A stretch of 48,749 nucleotides of DNA. It comes from a virus. Numbering within the stretch: position 1 is the stretch's first letter; every line of letters starts with the position of its first letter. The DNA is taken from the IMG/VR virus record IMGVR_UViG_3300030110_003370, positions 1-48,749 of that record; one strand, written 5' to 3'. Position numbers and translations under genes: made by a program. The notes under the pieces are model-generated. The model was not told the origin of the DNA, did no database searches, and worked only from the letters and a program-made list of their open reading frames with translations. Shown piece by piece: positions 14,168 to 23,863 of the stretch.

Positions 14168-15414
14168 GCGAACTTATAATGAACGTAAAAGTTTCTAAAA
14201 TAATTTCCTCCAAATAATTCTTTTCTTGCATGTTCACAAACAGCAGATTCATATAATATCATATCTCCAGGCTGAGTGTAGACCTTGTACCACTCTCCAT
14301 CATGACCTTTAATATCTAAAGGCCAGTCGTCTGCATATTTTTTGTTTTGACAGCCACACGTTAAATCTTTATCTACTATAATAATTGAAGATATATGGTG
14401 AGTTTCAGCTCTGTCTACGTGTTCTTTTAAACTTGAACCTTTTTCATAAGAGCGTATACCATAAACAAAAGTTGGTATAAGTTCTTTGCCGCAAAAATCC
14501 TCATGCATTTCTTTTAGCTCTTCATGTAATAAATTTTTAATTGAAGGTAGATGGTCAAAACTCAAAAGCTTTGTGTCTCCTGGCACGTATTCTTCTTTAC
14601 CACTAAATTGCTCTACTGATTCTTTTTCTTTTAATAAATTATAACAATCTTTAATTATAGACCAAAGTTTATCTGGACATTTTGTTAAAGAAAAACCATT
14701 TTCAGTGAGTCTAGGAAGAGGCCCTTCAGAATTTACTTTTGGTTTTGAAACCTTAATTATTTTACTTTCTAAAACCGGCTCAGGTTTTTGAACTACAGCT
14801 GATTCATAAGGTACAGGTTGAAGATTTTTATATTCTTCATATTTTTTCATATCCCCTGCTCCATCCCATTTATTTTCTCTCCACCAAGAAGTAACTATAT
14901 ATTTTTTACCTGATTTAACAGCTACACCTTCGTGCAAAGTCTCTGATACAGTTGCACCTTCATGCATATTTTTCCACCACAATGCTTTTCCTTTTTCTGC
15001 CACGACTGATTTTTTTAAAGTAGGAAAGTTAGTTTCACCTCCCTCAAAGTCATCGTTAAGATATATCATCAAGGTGTGAGTTCTGTTGCCAGAGGCTCTA
15101 CAATGCATGTTATAAGCTGGGCCTGTAAAAAAGTCATTATGAGGTTTAAAGTATTGTCCAGGCTCATATAATTGGCCTTGCAGTGACTCTCCTTTTTCTA
15201 AAGGTAAATTTAAGTATTGAGAAATTTTAGAGTGAATTTCTTTTACTGTTTCTAAATTTGGGTCTAAATTACTTGTGCTTGATGTTCTATGGTCGGTAAC
15301 ATCTGAGCGGTCTGTTCCACCAACAACAACTGAAGAACGTGTGTGATTGGCGTCAATTAATTTTATTATTTCATCACACTCTTCGTGAGAAATAAAGTTA
15401 GGAATTTCGTGCAT
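14164..15414 (-). CDS. Tandem 2-oxoglutarate/Fe(II) dioxygenase (prolyl 4-hydroxylase-like)
   Basis: The 416-aa protein contains two dioxygenase domains. Domain 1 (1-180) is P4H-like: YEPGQYFKPHNDFF with His92-x-Asp94, a GGETNFP turn near 125, distal His161, and a Lys near 170 for 2-oxoglutarate (TLHEGVAVKSGKKYIVTSWW). Domain 2 (about 235-416) has SYEKGSSLKEHVDRAETHH with His332-x-Asp334, a PGDMILYES strand, His395 in CEHARKELFGG, and Arg406 or nearby basic residues. The two are joined by a Pro/Lys-rich linker (residues 195-235). P4H enzymes hydroxylate proline in peptides; both domains appear to keep their iron ligands. It sits directly after the 2223-aa Pro-Thr-rich nozzle gene and overlaps the glycosyltransferase gene, pointing to modification of virion proteins. 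Other substrates are possible. Confidence 0.85.
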   Translation of the reverse strand: MHEIPNFISHEECDEIIKLIDANHTRSSVVVGGTDRSDVTDHRTSSTSNLDPNLETVKEIHSKISQYLNLPLEKGESLQGQLYEPGQYFKPHNDFFTGPAYNMHCRASGNRTHTLMIYLNDDFEGGETNFPTLKKSVVAEKGKALWWKNMHEGATVSETLHEGVAVKSGKKYIVTSWWRENKWDGAGDMKKYEEYKNLQPVPYESAVVQKPEPVLESKIIKVSKPKVNSEGPLPRLTENGFSLTKCPDKLWSIIKDCYNLLKEKESVEQFSGKEEYVPGDTKLLSFDHLPSIKNLLHEELKEMHEDFCGKELIPTFVYGIRSYEKGSSLKEHVDRAETHHISSIIIVDKDLTCGCQNKKYADDWPLDIKGHDGEWYKVYTQPGDMILYESAVCEHARKELFGGNYFRNFYVHYKFA

Positions 15415-15448
15415 TTGATTGGATTTAATTTATGTAAAGTTATTAAAA

Positions 15449-18400
15449 TTATTGTTGCTGACAAATTAGACAAGGCCCAAATTGACCATTAGACCATTCC
15501 CTATAATATGACCCGTCAGCAACATAGGTGTCGGAAACTGAAGTACTACAGTTTGCATCAGTTCTAAAAAAGTTAGATGCTTGACAGAACGATGAATTAT
15601 TAAAGTACATTGTTTCAAAACGAGTTGGATTACAAGCTAACGTCGGTGAGCTTCCTGTAGACATATTGTTTATAGCAAAACAAGTTGGTGTAGGTGGACT
15701 CGGTGGCGGCGTAGGCGGCGTAGGTGTAGTCGCTTGACATAAAGAACATGAAGTAAAATCATCATAGTTTGAATATAAAGCACCAGTGCTTCCTCCAAGA
15801 GTTGAATATTGATAACAAATACCAGATATTTTTAATACAGTAGGGAAGGTTGTTCCCGAAGGCCCACTCACATAAGCAACAGCATCAAAACCATCACAAT
15901 CTAAATATTGTGCATATACGACAGCAGGTGTTGGCGGTGTTGGCGGCGTAGGCGGTGTAGGTGCGGGAGTAAATCCACCACAATTACTTTCAATTCCTGT
16001 TGTAGTTACATCATAGGTTGAGCTTGCAACATCAACTGCAATAATTTCCCAATATTTTGAATCATCAGGCCCACCTGATAGTGTAACGGCTAGACCCACT
16101 GAAAATCCAGCGCCATTTGTTATTTGGACATTATACTCAGTACCACTAGATTGATAACATTCTCTTATTGTTACCCTTTGACTAGTAGGAGGAGTAGGTG
16201 TTGGTTGAGGAACAGGAGCAGGAGTTGGAGGACATCCTGTGCTTGTTCCAACTGCTATTATATCATTTCCTAATATATTATCTGATGTTGTTTCAAGTCC
16301 AGCCGTACCATTATAATAATAAAAATCATAATCTTGACCAGTTCCTGTACCTGAAGAACCATCTACATATCTCTGATTGTTTTGAGGTGCTTGAGTTAAA
16401 AATTTATAACCTCCTTGAGGAGCTGTTCCGTCTGCTCTAGTACACCCAACTAGAAAATAATAAAGACCAGATGGTGTAGGAGGTGGTTCTGAAGGCCAAT
16501 CTGTACAATCTGCTACTATACCTACATAAGCTAAGGTTACCAAAGGATTAGCAGTTCCAACAGCTGTAATTTTATAATTAGCATCACCATCGAATTCAGG
16601 ATAGGATGATACTGGTTGTCCGTAGTTTCCATTTAATCTAACTGATGCGTTTACTATAAAATCTGATATTGTGGTAGAACCGCTTGTTGGTATATTATTA
16701 ATGGTAACAATATAAGAAGATCCAGTACCATCACACAATTGTATAGTGAAGTTTTCAGAGGTAAAACTTGATGGAACTGGAGGTACTGGTGGATCATCTA
16801 CACACGAATCACAATTATCAAAAGTGTCTGTTGTAACATCTACACTTGAAGTAGTGCTTGTGCTTGCAGAGTAACTATAACATATTCCGTTATATTTAAT
16901 AACATTAGGGAACGGAGTAGTTTCTATAACTCTAAATATTTGTATTAAAAGATTGTCTTCACAACCTAAATAAGTAGCGTAAACATATGTTGGCGCTGTT
17001 GTTGTAGTTGTAATTGTTGAACCAACTCCTGTTCCATGCTCATTTATTGCATAAGCAGTAACATAATAAGTTGTGCTTTGTGATGCTCCTCCAAAATAGT
17101 AAGAGTAAGACCCTGTAGAAGTGCCTCCTTCAATGTACTTGGTGTTATTTGAATATAAAGAATCAGTTCCTATGTAAAATCCTCTTTCAGTTACAGTTCC
17201 ATTTGCAGTATCAAGACTACCGTTAGCTGTGAAAGCATTGTAAGCTATGTTTGTTGACGTATTAGTTGTCATAGCTGGCGCATTGGTTGGTGTTGGTGTA
17301 GGTGTAGGGGCTGCTGCAATACAAGTTGGACAGTCTGTAAATTCATCAGACCCTGTAGGTATATCAATAGAAGAAACCACTGACACAGCTGTAGGGGTTT
17401 GATAACAAATATTTTGATATCTAACTACCGCAGGGAAACTATATCCAACAGCTGCTCTAAACACAACTGTATTTGGGCCTTGACACTCAGTATATCTTGT
17501 AAAATCAAATGATGGCGTTGGTGTAGGCGTAGGTACACTAGCATTTCTGTAATCATAAATTAAATATAAATGATTTTCTGTTGTTGTTGGAGTTGGTACT
17601 GTAAAGCTTCCCGTATAAAGTTCAGGAGCATTTAAATTATTTATTGGTATAGTGGTTTCTAAACCTAAAAGAGTCGTTATATCAGCCTCTGTATTGGAGT
17701 ATATTGTATTAGTTCTTACAAAGCCTAATGAATTATTTGCAGTATCAAAAACAAAATCATCAAATTTAATTTTATTTACACCTAATGTCATTATAGAACC
17801 ATTAGTAGGTATACTTCCTACACCCTGGTCTCCAACTATTTTTTTATACTGAGATATAACAAATGATCCTGTTCCAGTTCCAAATGGAACTAAATCAGAT
17901 TGTGTTGAAGAAACTAAATATCCATCAGACCAACTTAATTCGTTGTGAATAAATTTACCTGCGTCCGCTGCACTTGTTACACATACACTGTAAACATTTA
18001 ACAATGTACCAGATGGACACTCTACAGTGACCTCTATGGTATCAGCAACAGTTGAATTTGAAGATAGAGTAATTAAAACTTGGTCATCAATAGAAACATT
18101 TTTTTCAAATGTAAAAGTACCACTTGTGTAAACCACTCCTGTTGTAGTTACGTTATTATTATATGTAGCAGATATTGTATATCCAACAACTCCTATTCCT
18201 CCTTCAGTAGTAATATTATCTCCTCCCTCTGTAACAATATTTTGCGACGTAGCTTCAGTTATAATGTTTTGCGGCCCCTCATCTGGTATTTCATATCTAA
18301 CCACAACCGTCCCCTCTTGCGGCTCTAAATCAACACAATAAAGTATTTCTTGGCCTGCCGGAATAGTAACATCTCTAGAGACACCACAGGCTGTACATTT

Positions 18401-21400
18401 AGCTACTTCTGGTTTTAATATTGTATTAGAAGTTAAAACATATTCATTCATATAGGGGTCATAAGCACCTAGTTTCTGCGTGGTAAAAGATTTAGTAAAT
18501 AAATCTCTAAAGAAACTTCTCATTCCTGCCTCTGATATAACTTCTAATCTTTCATTTTGAGCAGAGCTTCCTATTAAATGTATAACGGCGCTTCTTTTAC
18601 CATCCGTAAAATATTTACTTTCACCCCATACTGCAAAACTTTCTGGATTATTGCTTATTCCATAATTTTCTATTCTTGCTATTTGTTTACCTAATACAGA
18701 AGGAACAGCTGTTAGTTGTCCTCCTCCTGTTGCGTCGGTTAGTAAATCTTTACCAGCTAAAACATAAGATATTTTATCCTCTTGCAAAACTAATATATCA
18801 TCCTTTCTAGCAAATAATATTTCTACATCTCCGAAGGTTTCTTCTAGTGGTTTGAAGTTTGCAAGTCCTAAATTAAATTCGTTAAGTTTATTTACATTAG
18901 TTTCGTCATTAAAAACGCCACTATAGGTTAAGTCTGCAAATCTATGAGCTTGTTGAAAAGTAGTATTATTAGTTGTAAAAGTTCTATTACCTAAATTAAA
19001 CTGTTTTCCAGAAGAAGAATCTTGAATCTTATAACTTTCTACTCCATTTCCAAATGTAAAACAATTTGAAAAATTTAAACTTACAGTTGCCGCTACTCCT
19101 TGAGCTATGTTTTGATTAACTACATTTCCAGAATGCTGACCTATGCTGTCAATAGTAAATGATTGTGACCCTTCATACCATAAATCAGGTAGTGCGTCCA
19201 CAGGTTTGGTTTCGAATATCACCTCAGCTTCTCTTCTAAAAACAGTGATGTTTACAGTGACCCTCGATCTTTTTGCTGTGCTATTACCACAACATCTAGT
19301 ACCGGAAACCATTAAATAATAATTACTTGTTGAAGTGTCTTTATATAGCCTGTAGTAATTGTTATCAGTTAAATCACCTTGTGAGGAAGGACTATCTGTA
19401 TCGCCTCCAAAAACTGTAGATGCTGACAGGTCACTAAAACTTCCATTTTGTATTGATGTTTTAGAACCTGCTGCTGATGCCACTGAGTTTATAAAAATAT
19501 TACCAACTGGATTATTACCACTAAATGCAACATCAGGGACAACTATGGCATTATTTTCAATAACACCTTCAAAATTTTCACCTTGCACAAATTCTTCCCA
19601 GTTTGAATAAGTTTCACTACAAATAAATGTATGGTCTAAAATACTTGTTCTTCTTTCACACGCACCAACACCAGCTCCAACTCCTTGTCTATTTTGATCT
19701 ACCGTAATCCTTACTTCTGAACCTACAGGTAAATCATAATTACCATTTGTTAAACCAGGTACAGTGGTGTCAAATAATGGATAAGCAAGCATAGGATAAT
19801 GATTGTTGTCATTAGCCACTAATGTGTCTACCTTGACATCTATAATATTACCTACGGTTGTTTCAGCTGCAAAATTTATATTATTAAGCTTCATGTAAGT
19901 ACCTCCGGGCACAGGAATAACATTACCTGCAGAGTCCTTTGGCTCAATAAATTTAGCAGACTGCACCGCAACATCTAAGACTTGAGTAGTTGTACAGTTT
20001 CTTAAAGCACCTGAAGCATCTCTTTTTACTATTAAATTATCTCCAATGTTTACTTTATTTATATTATCACCTTGTAACAAAAAGAAAACTTCATTTGAGT
20101 CAGGGTCTTGAAAATATAAAGAAGTATAAATAGTGTCATATGTATCTTTATCTGCTTTTATACAAAACTTATATCTGGTCGCAAAACTAGGCGCTCTTTG
20201 ACTTGCTGGTATGCTTACGTTTATTGTATTCTTAGTGGAAGAGGTCGAGCAAGGAAAATTAACAGTATTAAGTTTACTTACTAACGCCGTGGATGCTCTA
20301 TTAAAAGAATCCATGTATATTATACCGACTTCATATCCTCTATTACTATGCAAGCTAGATGTATTTCCAATTCTTCTAATCGATACGTTTGCTGATGTGA
20401 ATTTGTAATATTCTATAAAAGTATTAGAACCTCCGTTCTCTAAATATTGAGCTGCTAATATTTGTATGGTTAAAGCATTAGTATTGGTAGTGTCTTGTAA
20501 TATACTTAAAGGCTCTCCTTTACTGGGTAGAGCAGCAGTAGAACTAGATATTCCTGTTTGCTGTAAATCATAAGTTGGTGTGGTTAAAGTAGAGGATAAA
20601 CTGTTATTAAATAAATCTGTTAATGTAATTCCTGTTCCTGCCTGAGCATTAGCAACAGTTTGTATATCTGCTTGTATTGACCCAAATTTAGCCTTGAAAT
20701 CAGCTGAAGCTATTAAATCACCTAATGGGTCGCTTGAAGCTGTAAAATCTTGAGATAGAATATAAGTAAAGCCAATGTTTGTGCTAGGTGTTGTTCCGGT
20801 TGTGGTTGGACTACCAAAAAATTGACTATGAATAAATGTAAAATCTACACTAATCTGTGCGCCAACTACAAAATCACTAGTCAAATTGTTGAAATCTAAT
20901 ACTAATTTAGAATCAGTAATTGATCTATTATCACTAAAGGCTGTATAATTTACGCCTGTTTCTATTGTAATAGGTACAACACTTTCTCCTAAACCTTCAC
21001 TTGAACCATTAACAACAAAATCAAGATTTACTTTTTTGTTTTGAACATCAACTAAATCATAACCTTCCACATAGTTACCATAAACCAATCTATTGGCCAT
21101 TAAAGTTTGAGCTTTGGCTAAAGTAGGCACGTTATCATAAAGTCTTAATATTTCTGCCTCTGGTAAAATTGAAAAAATTTGAGCTGCATCAAAAGTAATT
21201 TGTTCATTTGTACTATTATCTGGTATTGAATTTTGAGCTTTGTCTAGCCTCTGTATAACTTTTATAGTAGGATCATTTGCTTCTTTAAATAATATATCTA
21301 TACCCTTGACAAGTTTACCACCAGAATTATATCTTACTATCGCTGCGTTAAATGAATTAAGCATTCCCTGATTAGCAAAAGTAGCAGGTGAAAAAGAAAA

Positions 21401-22120
21401 TCCACTAGGTAAAAAAGCAGGTTCACTAAATTGAGACGGCGCAGAATATTCATCATTGCTATACTTATACCTATAAGCAAAACAAATAAAATTCTCTGTT
21501 AAGTAAGTGTCTTCATTATTTGCTTTAATTAGTTCAACAGTAGGAGCGCTTAAAGGTGACTGTTTTATAACTTGAATTTCTCTTGAATCAAACTGATCTA
21601 CATTGTTTACAGGGTTTGCATAATTTCTGTTAATATTAATAACTCTAGGTGGATTAAAATTATCTGTAAAAAATAATAAATCATCTATTTTGTTAATACC
21701 GGTGATTAAAAACTCAGGATTAAAATTTAAGGTTGTGGATTGACCAAACCCATTATCAATACTAATTACATGATAATTAACTCCTCCAGTTTCTACATTA
21801 AAAGAAACAATTAGATCTAGTTTTCCTGTGTCTCCATTTGTAAATGCAGGATCATGTATAAACCAATAAATTGTTGCTCTGGCACTATCGTCAAATGCAC
21901 CTATACACCTAGCAGAGTCACTTAATAAAACACCATTAATATATGCTAGTTGTGTTAATACAGAGTTTCCTTTAGAATTTTCTACTGAACCAACCTCTGA
22001 TTGCTCAGTTGAACCTAATCTTACATTCAAAGCATTTGTATATTCGCCATTAGGTAAAAGCCTTTCATCAAGGCTTTTATTCATACGGCCTGCTATAAAA
22101 TTTCTTTGAACGTTTGCCAT
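15449..22120 (-). CDS. Nozzle-like tail protein fused to Cys-rich, Pro-Thr-linked adhesin modules
   Basis: The 2223-aa product opens NFIAGRMNKSLDERLLPNGE followed by YTNALNVRLG, like the start of beta-propeller tail nozzle/tubular B proteins that sit under the adaptor ring. The gene directly follows two ring/adaptor-like genes, supporting that role for roughly the first 1250 residues. From about residue 1240 the chain is built of beta modules: an internal CTACG and a strand-rich domain, a fibronectin III-like segment (about 1615-1710), and several Cys modules ending in CxxC (CPTC, CDSC, CSLC, CLIC). They are separated by linkers such as VPTPTPTPS, APTPTPTPTN and PAPTPPTPPTPPTP. The C-terminus reads FGPCLICQQQ. 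I infer a combined nozzle and host-binding spike. Exact domain limits are approximate. Confidence 0.75.
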   Translation of the reverse strand: MANVQRNFIAGRMNKSLDERLLPNGEYTNALNVRLGSTEQSEVGSVENSKGNSVLTQLAYINGVLLSDSARCIGAFDDSARATIYWFIHDPAFTNGDTGKLDLIVSFNVETGGVNYHVISIDNGFGQSTTLNFNPEFLITGINKIDDLLFFTDNFNPPRVININRNYANPVNNVDQFDSREIQVIKQSPLSAPTVELIKANNEDTYLTENFICFAYRYKYSNDEYSAPSQFSEPAFLPSGFSFSPATFANQGMLNSFNAAIVRYNSGGKLVKGIDILFKEANDPTIKVIQRLDKAQNSIPDNSTNEQITFDAAQIFSILPEAEILRLYDNVPTLAKAQTLMANRLVYGNYVEGYDLVDVQNKKVNLDFVVNGSSEGLGESVVPITIETGVNYTAFSDNRSITDSKLVLDFNNLTSDFVVGAQISVDFTFIHSQFFGSPTTTGTTPSTNIGFTYILSQDFTASSDPLGDLIASADFKAKFGSIQADIQTVANAQAGTGITLTDLFNNSLSSTLTTPTYDLQQTGISSSTAALPSKGEPLSILQDTTNTNALTIQILAAQYLENGGSNTFIEYYKFTSANVSIRRIGNTSSLHSNRGYEVGIIYMDSFNRASTALVSKLNTVNFPCSTSSTKNTINVSIPASQRAPSFATRYKFCIKADKDTYDTIYTSLYFQDPDSNEVFFLLQGDNINKVNIGDNLIVKRDASGALRNCTTTQVLDVAVQSAKFIEPKDSAGNVIPVPGGTYMKLNNINFAAETTVGNIIDVKVDTLVANDNNHYPMLAYPLFDTTVPGLTNGNYDLPVGSEVRITVDQNRQGVGAGVGACERRTSILDHTFICSETYSNWEEFVQGENFEGVIENNAIVVPDVAFSGNNPVGNIFINSVASAAGSKTSIQNGSFSDLSASTVFGGDTDSPSSQGDLTDNNYYRLYKDTSTSNYYLMVSGTRCCGNSTAKRSRVTVNITVFRREAEVIFETKPVDALPDLWYEGSQSFTIDSIGQHSGNVVNQNIAQGVAATVSLNFSNCFTFGNGVESYKIQDSSSGKQFNLGNRTFTTNNTTFQQAHRFADLTYSGVFNDETNVNKLNEFNLGLANFKPLEETFGDVEILFARKDDILVLQEDKISYVLAGKDLLTDATGGGQLTAVPSVLGKQIARIENYGISNNPESFAVWGESKYFTDGKRSAVIHLIGSSAQNERLEVISEAGMRSFFRDLFTKSFTTQKLGAYDPYMNEYVLTSNTILKPEVAKCTACGVSRDVTIPAGQEILYCVDLEPQEGTVVVRYEIPDEGPQNIITEATSQNIVTEGGDNITTEGGIGVVGYTISATYNNNVTTTGVVYTSGTFTFEKNVSIDDQVLITLSSNSTVADTIEVTVECPSGTLLNVYSVCVTSAADAGKFIHNELSWSDGYLVSSTQSDLVPFGTGTGSFVISQYKKIVGDQGVGSIPTNGSIMTLGVNKIKFDDFVFDTANNSLGFVRTNTIYSNTEADITTLLGLETTIPINNLNAPELYTGSFTVPTPTTTENHLYLIYDYRNASVPTPTPTPSFDFTRYTECQGPNTVVFRAAVGYSFPAVVRYQNICYQTPTAVSVVSSIDIPTGSDEFTDCPTCIAAAPTPTPTPTNAPAMTTNTSTNIAYNAFTANGSLDTANGTVTERGFYIGTDSLYSNNTKYIEGGTSTGSYSYYFGGASQSTTYYVTAYAINEHGTGVGSTITTTTTAPTYVYATYLGCEDNLLIQIFRVIETTPFPNVIKYNGICYSYSASTSTTSSVDVTTDTFDNCDSCVDDPPVPPVPSSFTSENFTIQLCDGTGSSYIVTINNIPTSGSTTISDFIVNASVRLNGNYGQPVSSYPEFDGDANYKITAVGTANPLVTLAYVGIVADCTDWPSEPPPTPSGLYYFLVGCTRADGTAPQGGYKFLTQAPQNNQRYVDGSSGTGTGQDYDFYYYNGTAGLETTSDNILGNDIIAVGTSTGCPPTPAPVPQPTPTPPTSQRVTIRECYQSSGTEYNVQITNGAGFSVGLAVTLSGGPDDSKYWEIIAVDVASSTYDVTTTGIESNCGGFTPAPTPPTPPTPPTPAVVYAQYLDCDGFDAVAYVSGPSGTTFPTVLKISGICYQYSTLGGSTGALYSNYDDFTSCSLCQATTPTPPTPPPSPPTPTCFAINNMSTGSSPTLACNPTRFETMYFNNSSFCQASNFFRTDANCSTSVSDTYVADGSYYREWSNGQFGPCLICQQQ

Positions 22121-22121
22121 T

Positions 22122-23042
22122 TTATTTTATCCACTTATTCTCACCTCTAAGGTTCATCAATAATCTGCTTGGGTGAATATTACTAAGTCTTAATTTTGCA
22201 TTTCTATATAAAGCTTGCTTATCTCTTTTTGCCCTGTTTACTATATACTCTTGAACACCAAATTTATTATTTAAAAGTGAAAATTTTATATAAGCATATA
22301 AATAATCTTCAAATAATTTATTTACTTTAATGTTTGCATCATTACCATTTTCCATACCATCAGATATATATTGTAATATACATTGCTGGTTTGCCATAGT
22401 CGAGTCAAAATTAATTACACCATTAGCTTTATCAATAGTAAATGTAGGATTAAAGTTTGCAGTTTCTGTATTTAAACCATATCTAGCTCCTATACGTGAA
22501 TTATAAACATCATCTTCACAGTTTACACACCCTGGATTCACAGAGTTTTCGTTTACATTATTTAAATATATGCTTCTTAGATTACTGTTGGTTCTTGCTG
22601 TGTCTAAAGAAGAAGTTTGTGTGTTCACATTATCACTAGAATCGTAAGTAAACGTAGAACTTCCCGTCTGAACATATTGAGTTGCAGATTGCACTTGGAT
22701 ATTTTCAACCAAATCTCTAATTACGTTGTCTTTAAAAAGAGATAATTTAACCCAGTTTACATAATCAGAAGGTAAAACAAATTTTAAGTCATCATAAACC
22801 GTAAGCTCTAAAGCTTTAATTTCATTTAATGCATCATAATTTAATTCTTGTATACCTCTTTTTGCAAAGAACAAAATTTTAAATCTATTAACGTTGTTCA
22901 CCATTTCATGATTACCTTGATACATAAGTAAAAAGTTTTTGACAATATTGTCTAATGATACAAATTGATAACTACCAAAATTAGCGTTGGTTGGGTTTGT
23001 CCCGTCATTTGTGTAATATTTTTTTTGATCTATATATCCCAT
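22122..23042 (-). CDS. Ring/adaptor (neck) protein, tail tubular A-like
   Basis: A 306-aa protein with a helical N-terminal part (DNIVKNFLLMYQ, FKILFFAKRGIQELNYDAL) and an LPSDYVNWVKLSLF segment near 93 that resembles the head-to-tail adaptor fold, where a conserved 'LP.D...' strand follows the helices. It lies between another small neck gene (3-nt gap) and the nozzle-like gene (1-nt gap), the expected place for an adaptor under the portal. No sequence identity to T7 gp11 can be claimed by eye. Confidence 0.65.
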   Translation of the reverse strand: MGYIDQKKYYTNDGTNPTNANFGSYQFVSLDNIVKNFLLMYQGNHEMVNNVNRFKILFFAKRGIQELNYDALNEIKALELTVYDDLKFVLPSDYVNWVKLSLFKDNVIRDLVENIQVQSATQYVQTGSSTFTYDSSDNVNTQTSSLDTARTNSNLRSIYLNNVNENSVNPGCVNCEDDVYNSRIGARYGLNTETANFNPTFTIDKANGVINFDSTMANQQCILQYISDGMENGNDANIKVNKLFEDYLYAYIKFSLLNNKFGVQEYIVNRAKRDKQALYRNAKLRLSNIHPSRLLMNLRGENKWIK

Positions 23043-23044
23043 AA

Positions 23045-23779
23045 TTATTTCATTGAGTCTTGTTGTTGTTCATCTGTTAATCCGTATTGTACTACATCTG
23101 CCTCTCTTATAGAAACTCCTGCGTACTGTAAAATCTTTGCTACTAAATCATTTGAATCATCAATAGGCAATTCAAAATCTTGATAATCAGCAGCCGTTTG
23201 GTCAAACATAGGTTCACCATTATATAATGTTATATATGTCCACTTTGGGTCTTTTGGATATCTTATATATTGAGCTTGGACATCTGAACCTGCATTAATT
23301 GTTGTAGGAAATATTGTTACCGAATCTCCCTCTTGAGTATAAGCAGGAAAAGACGTATTAGGTGTTGTTAGTAAAGAGCTATTTAATAATGTAATTTTAC
23401 TATGCGTAACCTTCTCTGCCTCACCTAATAAATTACCAGCAGAATAACATAACACTTTATTTAAAAGATAATAATCTGAACCAGTTGTTGTTGTAGAAGG
23501 CAAAAAATATTCACTTGTATTTAAAACTTTTTGTGTAAGAAAAGCAGTAACAGAAAATGAATCTATTACTTCTTCGTATCCCAGCTTTATATTAGCATAC
23601 CCTGTTCCAGACAATCTAGCGTTTTCTTCATTAACTTGCTGATTATAATTAAAAAAATATTCATCAAACAAATCTAATTGAGCTTGCTTGGCAAATAAAT
23701 TAAAATCGCTTGGCGATATATACCCATAATTATTTTTATTGATAATTGCAAGTACAGTATTTCTTACAGAATTTATCAT
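23045..23779 (-). CDS. Ring/neck structural protein
   Basis: This 244-aa protein (MINSVRNTVLAIINKNNYGY...) has an N-terminal helical bundle pattern (SPSDFNLFAKQAQLDLFDEYFFNYN) followed by a beta-rich half, a composition typical of neck ring proteins of Bacteroidota podoviruses. It is the first gene after a terminator and has its own TATCTTTG promoter box 15 nt upstream. It is probably expressed as a unit with the 306-aa adaptor and nozzle genes. Function is inferred from context. Confidence 0.65.
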   Translation of the reverse strand: MINSVRNTVLAIINKNNYGYISPSDFNLFAKQAQLDLFDEYFFNYNQQVNEENARLSGTGYANIKLGYEEVIDSFSVTAFLTQKVLNTSEYFLPSTTTTGSDYYLLNKVLCYSAGNLLGEAEKVTHSKITLLNSSLLTTPNTSFPAYTQEGDSVTIFPTTINAGSDVQAQYIRYPKDPKWTYITLYNGEPMFDQTAADYQDFELPIDDSNDLVAKILQYAGVSIREADVVQYGLTDEQQQDSMK

Positions 23780-23794
23780 TTGAAATTGTTTTTA

Positions 23795-23802
23795 CAAAGA
23801 TA
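23795..23802 (-). promoter_or_regulatory. TAnnTTTG -7 box for neck/nozzle genes
   Basis: Minus strand reads TATCTTTG, ending 15 nt before the ATG at 23779 and lying just after the terminator at 23814-23838. This arrangement resets transcription between the head and neck genes. Confidence 0.55.
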
Positions 23803-23813
23803 CACAAAATAAA

Positions 23814-23838
23814 AAAGCACCCTAGATTTGGGTGCTTT
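23814..23838 (-). terminator. Rho-independent terminator after 94-aa head gene
   Basis: Perfect 9-bp stem (AAAGCACCC / GGGTGCTTT) with a 7-nt loop; on the minus strand it is followed by a run of T (the A run at 23811-23816). It lies 26 nt after the stop of the 94-aa gene and would end the head transcript. Confidence 0.85.
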
Positions 23839-23863
23839 CTCGCTGTCGATAGTAAAGGAAGGA

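Noticed and set aside
15449-22120. Diversity-generating retroelement acting on the adhesin modules
   Set aside because: No reverse transcriptase, accessory gene or template repeat was found in the window; the Cys modules differ across their full length rather than at adenine-specific positions. An RT outside the window is not excluded.
15449-22120. Plus-strand frames over the 2223-aa gene (16198-16440, 17652-17852, 18080-18328, 19359-19610, 20211-20408)
   Set aside because: All lie fully inside a long coding gene on the other strand, have skewed composition and no coupling to other genes.
22126-22138. TTTATCCACT as a DnaA box
   Set aside because: Single copy in coding sequence, one mismatch from the consensus, and no clustering; chance occurrence is likely in AT-rich DNA.
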